A DNA stretch of 6,888 nucleotides. Origin: Candidatus Omnitrophota bacterium. GTDB taxonomy: Bacteria; Hinthialibacterota; Hinthialibacteria; Hinthialibacterales; JAKPRU01. Below, in pieces: positions 6,122-6,888 of this stretch. Position 1 is the first letter of the stretch. The number at the start of each line of letters is the position of its first letter. The stretch is from NCBI GenBank assembly GCA_029557025.1, contig JAKPRU010001062.1:1-6888 (forward strand), in the 5' to 3' direction. The position numbers and the translations under genes were made by a program. The notes below the pieces were generated by a model. That model was given only the letters and a program-made list of their open reading frames with translations, did not search any database and was not told the origin of the DNA.

Positions 6122-6888
6122 TCACGGCCTTTTACCGAGCATCTCCTGCGCGGACTTTCTGGGAAAATAATAGAAGAATCCATCTTCGGCGCCGACCAGC
6201 AAATCGCGAATCCCGTCTCGATTCCAATCGACCGTTGTCGGACACGTGTCGTGGCCCTGGAGCTGGACGGTGGTAATGTCGCCGTTGTAGCGGAAAACAA
6301 ATGCATCTTCTTTACCGAGATTTTCGTAAAGCGCTATGTTCCGGGTCTCCTTTGGGGATTCCTTGGGGCTGTTAATCAACAGGTCGAGGTCGCCGTCATT
6401 GTCCCAATCGACCAGGTCGATCTTGCGCCGTCCGCTGGCCCCAGCCTTGCCGTCAGTCAGGCGGAGAGGAGAAAGGTCTTCGTTCAAAAAAATCCTTCGG
6501 CCCGGTAGAAGAGTCAGTTTGTCTCCTTTACGCTGTCGTTCAAAGAAAGAGAGATAGCCCTCGTGGTCGATGGAAACCAGGTCGTTCAGGCCGTCGTGAT
6601 GGAGATCCCATACGATGGGCCGTGAGCGCCACTGAACGACCAATTCTTTCGGCGCGGGATTCCACCAGTTCCAGGCAGGCTTCGGCGGTGTTCCATTCCA
6701 CTCCACTTCGACCGGCTGCATGGCGGCGAGGCGGGGTTCGGTTCGCGTACCGATGTTGTGGAACCAGACAATTTTGCCGACAATTGTATTCATTACAATG
6801 TCGGGAAGGCCGTCCATATCCCAATCGGCTACGTACGGGACTGTGTATCCCCATTTCGCTTCGCAGGGTCCCTGGATGGAGAAATTCG
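6122..6888 (-). CDS. FG-GAP/VCBS repeat protein, C-terminal part (start beyond the right edge)
   Basis: The minus-strand frame is open from the window edge to the TGA at 6122-6124, giving 254 whole codons. The ATG at 6817 is not the start: it lies inside the repeat motif ADWDMDGLPDIV, which is already running upstream. Four repeats are visible, each with a calcium-loop-like D.D.DG..D core: DWDMDGLPD (visible residues 21-29), DLHHDGLND (94-102, with His in place of the second Asp), DWDNDGDLD (160-168) and DWNRDGIRD (220-228). Each is followed by a hydrophobic strand such as DLLVG. Such repeats build beta-propeller blades of integrin-alpha and FG-GAP type, usually in secreted or surface proteins that bind ligands or polysaccharides. 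The signal peptide and any catalytic domain would lie outside the window. It ends EDGFFYYF plus a short charged tail. It is convergent with the AlkP gene cluster and probably a separate transcription unit. Confidence 0.85.
   Translation of the reverse strand, partial: NFSIQGPCEAKWGYTVPYVADWDMDGLPDIVMNTIVGKIVWFHNIGTRTEPRLAAMQPVEVEWNGTPPKPAWNWWNPAPKELVVQWRSRPIVWDLHHDGLNDLVSIDHEGYLSFFERQRKGDKLTLLPGRRIFLNEDLSPLRLTDGKAGASGRRKIDLVDWDNDGDLDLLINSPKESPKETRNIALYENLGKEDAFVFRYNGDITTVQLQGHDTCPTTVDWNRDGIRDLLVGAEDGFFYYFPRKSAQEMLGKRP

Noticed and set aside
6815..6817. Minus-strand ATG as the start of the FG-GAP gene
   Set aside because: It falls within the motif DWDMDGLPD, and repeat-like coding continues upstream to the window edge.

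Overview
The window reads as a chromosomal segment of an uncultured, environmental bacterium with slightly more than half G+C. No 16S or other phylogenetic marker is present. The gene content (tandem COG3379-like alkaline-phosphatase-superfamily proteins with an AYIGPGAG leader, an archaeal-type EMC3/DUF106-like membrane protein, a secreted FG-GAP/VCBS protein) and the dense intergenic palindromes fit candidate phyla around Planctomycetota, Hydrogenedentota, Sumerlaeota or Omnitrophota. That placement is inference only.

Layout. Bases 1-466 hold the C-terminal end of an alkaline-phosphatase-superfamily (AlkP) protein whose start lies left of the window. A 115-base gap (467-581) is filled by two palindromic intergenic repeats. 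Two further full-length AlkP paralogs follow, at 582-2690 (702 aa, two N-terminal hydrophobic segments) and 2751-4880 (709 aa, GTG start, Tat-type signal). A small ribbon-helix-helix-like protein lies 24 bases downstream (4905-5096). A 139-base gap (5097-5235) holds two more hairpin repeats. Next is a 277-aa membrane protein (5236-6069) that looks like an EMC3/TMCO1/DUF106 (Oxa1/YidC superfamily) core with an added exported beta-domain and a third membrane helix. A second copy of one repeat lies in the 52-base convergent gap (6070-6121). The minus strand from 6122 to the right edge carries the C-terminal part of an FG-GAP/VCBS repeat protein.

How the genes may work together. All five plus-strand genes are co-directional and closely spaced, so they are probably one transcription unit. 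Both complete AlkP proteins keep the two-metal ligands and a candidate Ser nucleophile, so they are likely active phosphodiesterases, phosphatases or phosphotransferases on an unknown substrate. Their N-termini predict opposite sides of the membrane: the 702-aa catalytic domain cytoplasmic, the 709-aa one exported by Tat. The small RHH-like protein could be a regulator or partner, and the insertase-like protein a membrane-assembly factor or scaffold. The module AlkP-AlkP-AlkP-RHH-EMC3-like is the best candidate here for an undescribed system. Its function cannot be read from sequence alone.

No RNA genes, CRISPR arrays, insertion sequences, clear sigma-70 promoters or canonical intrinsic terminators were recognised. 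No stretch longer than 300 bases lacks a gene.
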